A stretch of DNA of 64,000 nucleotides from Pseudomonas sp. BGI-2 (GTDB lineage: Bacteria > Pseudomonadota > Gammaproteobacteria > Pseudomonadales > Pseudomonadaceae), in contig NZ_SISB01000001.1 in NCBI RefSeq assembly GCF_004310295.1, forward strand, positions 124,001-188,000, in the 5' to 3' direction. The notes beneath the pieces were generated by a model that worked only from the letters and a program-made list of their open reading frames with translations, did not search any database and was not told the origin of the DNA. The translations under genes were made by a program, and so were the position numbers. Below are positions 63,900 through 64,000 of this stretch, in pieces (positions within the stretch are counted from its first letter, which is position 1; every line of letters starts with the position of its first letter).

Positions 63900-64000
63900 C
63901 TGTCCCTGCGCAGCGTCCACGCGACAATCCTTTCCCTGCTGTTGCTCTCCCTGAGCGCCTGCGCCCTCTTCCCCAATCGCGATCCGTTGAACATCAATGT
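63900..64000 (+). CDS. Lipoprotein, probable LEA14-type, truncated by window end
   Basis: The frame at 63900 encodes a basic Arg residue, a hydrophobic run LSLLLLSLSAC with lipobox LSAC (Cys codon at 63960) and LFPNRDPLNIN. The last motif matches the start of the LEA type 2 lipoproteins of Pseudomonas as I remember them. No ATG, GTG or TTG stands at a suitable place; CTG 63900 or 63906 are the only leftward candidates, so the start is uncertain. The 3' part is outside the window. Confidence 0.6.
   Translation, partial: MSLRSVHATILSLLLLSLSACALFPNRDPLNIN

Overview
The window looks like a chromosomal segment of a fluorescent-group Pseudomonas. The evidence is gene content: a complete fapABCDEF functional-amyloid operon, a gnd/zwf pair of the P. 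putida gntZ-zwfB type, DUF1652 and DUF2790 small proteins, LpxO, CptA and a siderophore receptor. About ten Pseudomonas-type REP palindromes sit between genes. Base composition is GC-rich except in the first 10 kb. No rRNA, tRNA, CRISPR array, integrase or full-length insertion sequence was seen. All calls come from reading the sequence and its translations; no database search was run.

Bases 1-10,400 are a type VI secretion vgrG island. It opens with the 3' part of a VgrG fused to a DUF2235/Tle1-like lipase domain, followed by four tandem DUF2931-type lipoproteins that are probable immunity proteins. Next come a 97-bp vgrG scar, a complete VgrG, an ATGA-coupled effector candidate of unknown activity and its ATGA-coupled lipoprotein. 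A relic follows in which a piece of vgrG is joined in frame to the last codons of a second effector allele, and that relic is still ATGA-coupled to an intact second immunity-like lipoprotein. The island reads as a record of effector replacement with immunity genes kept.

Bases 10,400-34,000 are mostly core or housekeeping genes: small proteins of unknown function, ecotin, a short threonine dehydratase behind a probable leader-peptide attenuator, a RimK-type ligase/CorA pair divergent from a GNAT-C39 peptidase fusion, a PQQ aldose dehydrogenase, Ku, LpxO, a YbiT ABC-F ATPase, an MFS transporter, an alpha/beta hydrolase, azoreductase with a frameshifted LysR neighbour, UppP, a chemoreceptor and a PnuC/NadR-type nicotinamide riboside salvage pair. 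A 211-bp MITE-like element has inserted in the loop of the ybiT terminator and duplicated it.

Bases 34,000-41,200 hold the amyloid system. A good sigma-54 promoter precedes fapA, a strong terminator separates fapABC from fapDEF, and a convergent VpsR-like sigma-54 activator gene follows. Bases 41,500-64,000 hold a delta-60-repeat protein, NhaB, the gnd-zwf-HAD operon, CptA, a Fur-box-controlled TonB receptor, ChrA, ZapE, a WYL regulator, a decayed aldo/keto reductase, an agmatinase/polyamine-binding-protein pair with a divergent LysR regulator, and an NCS2 nucleobase permease. The window ends inside a lipoprotein gene.
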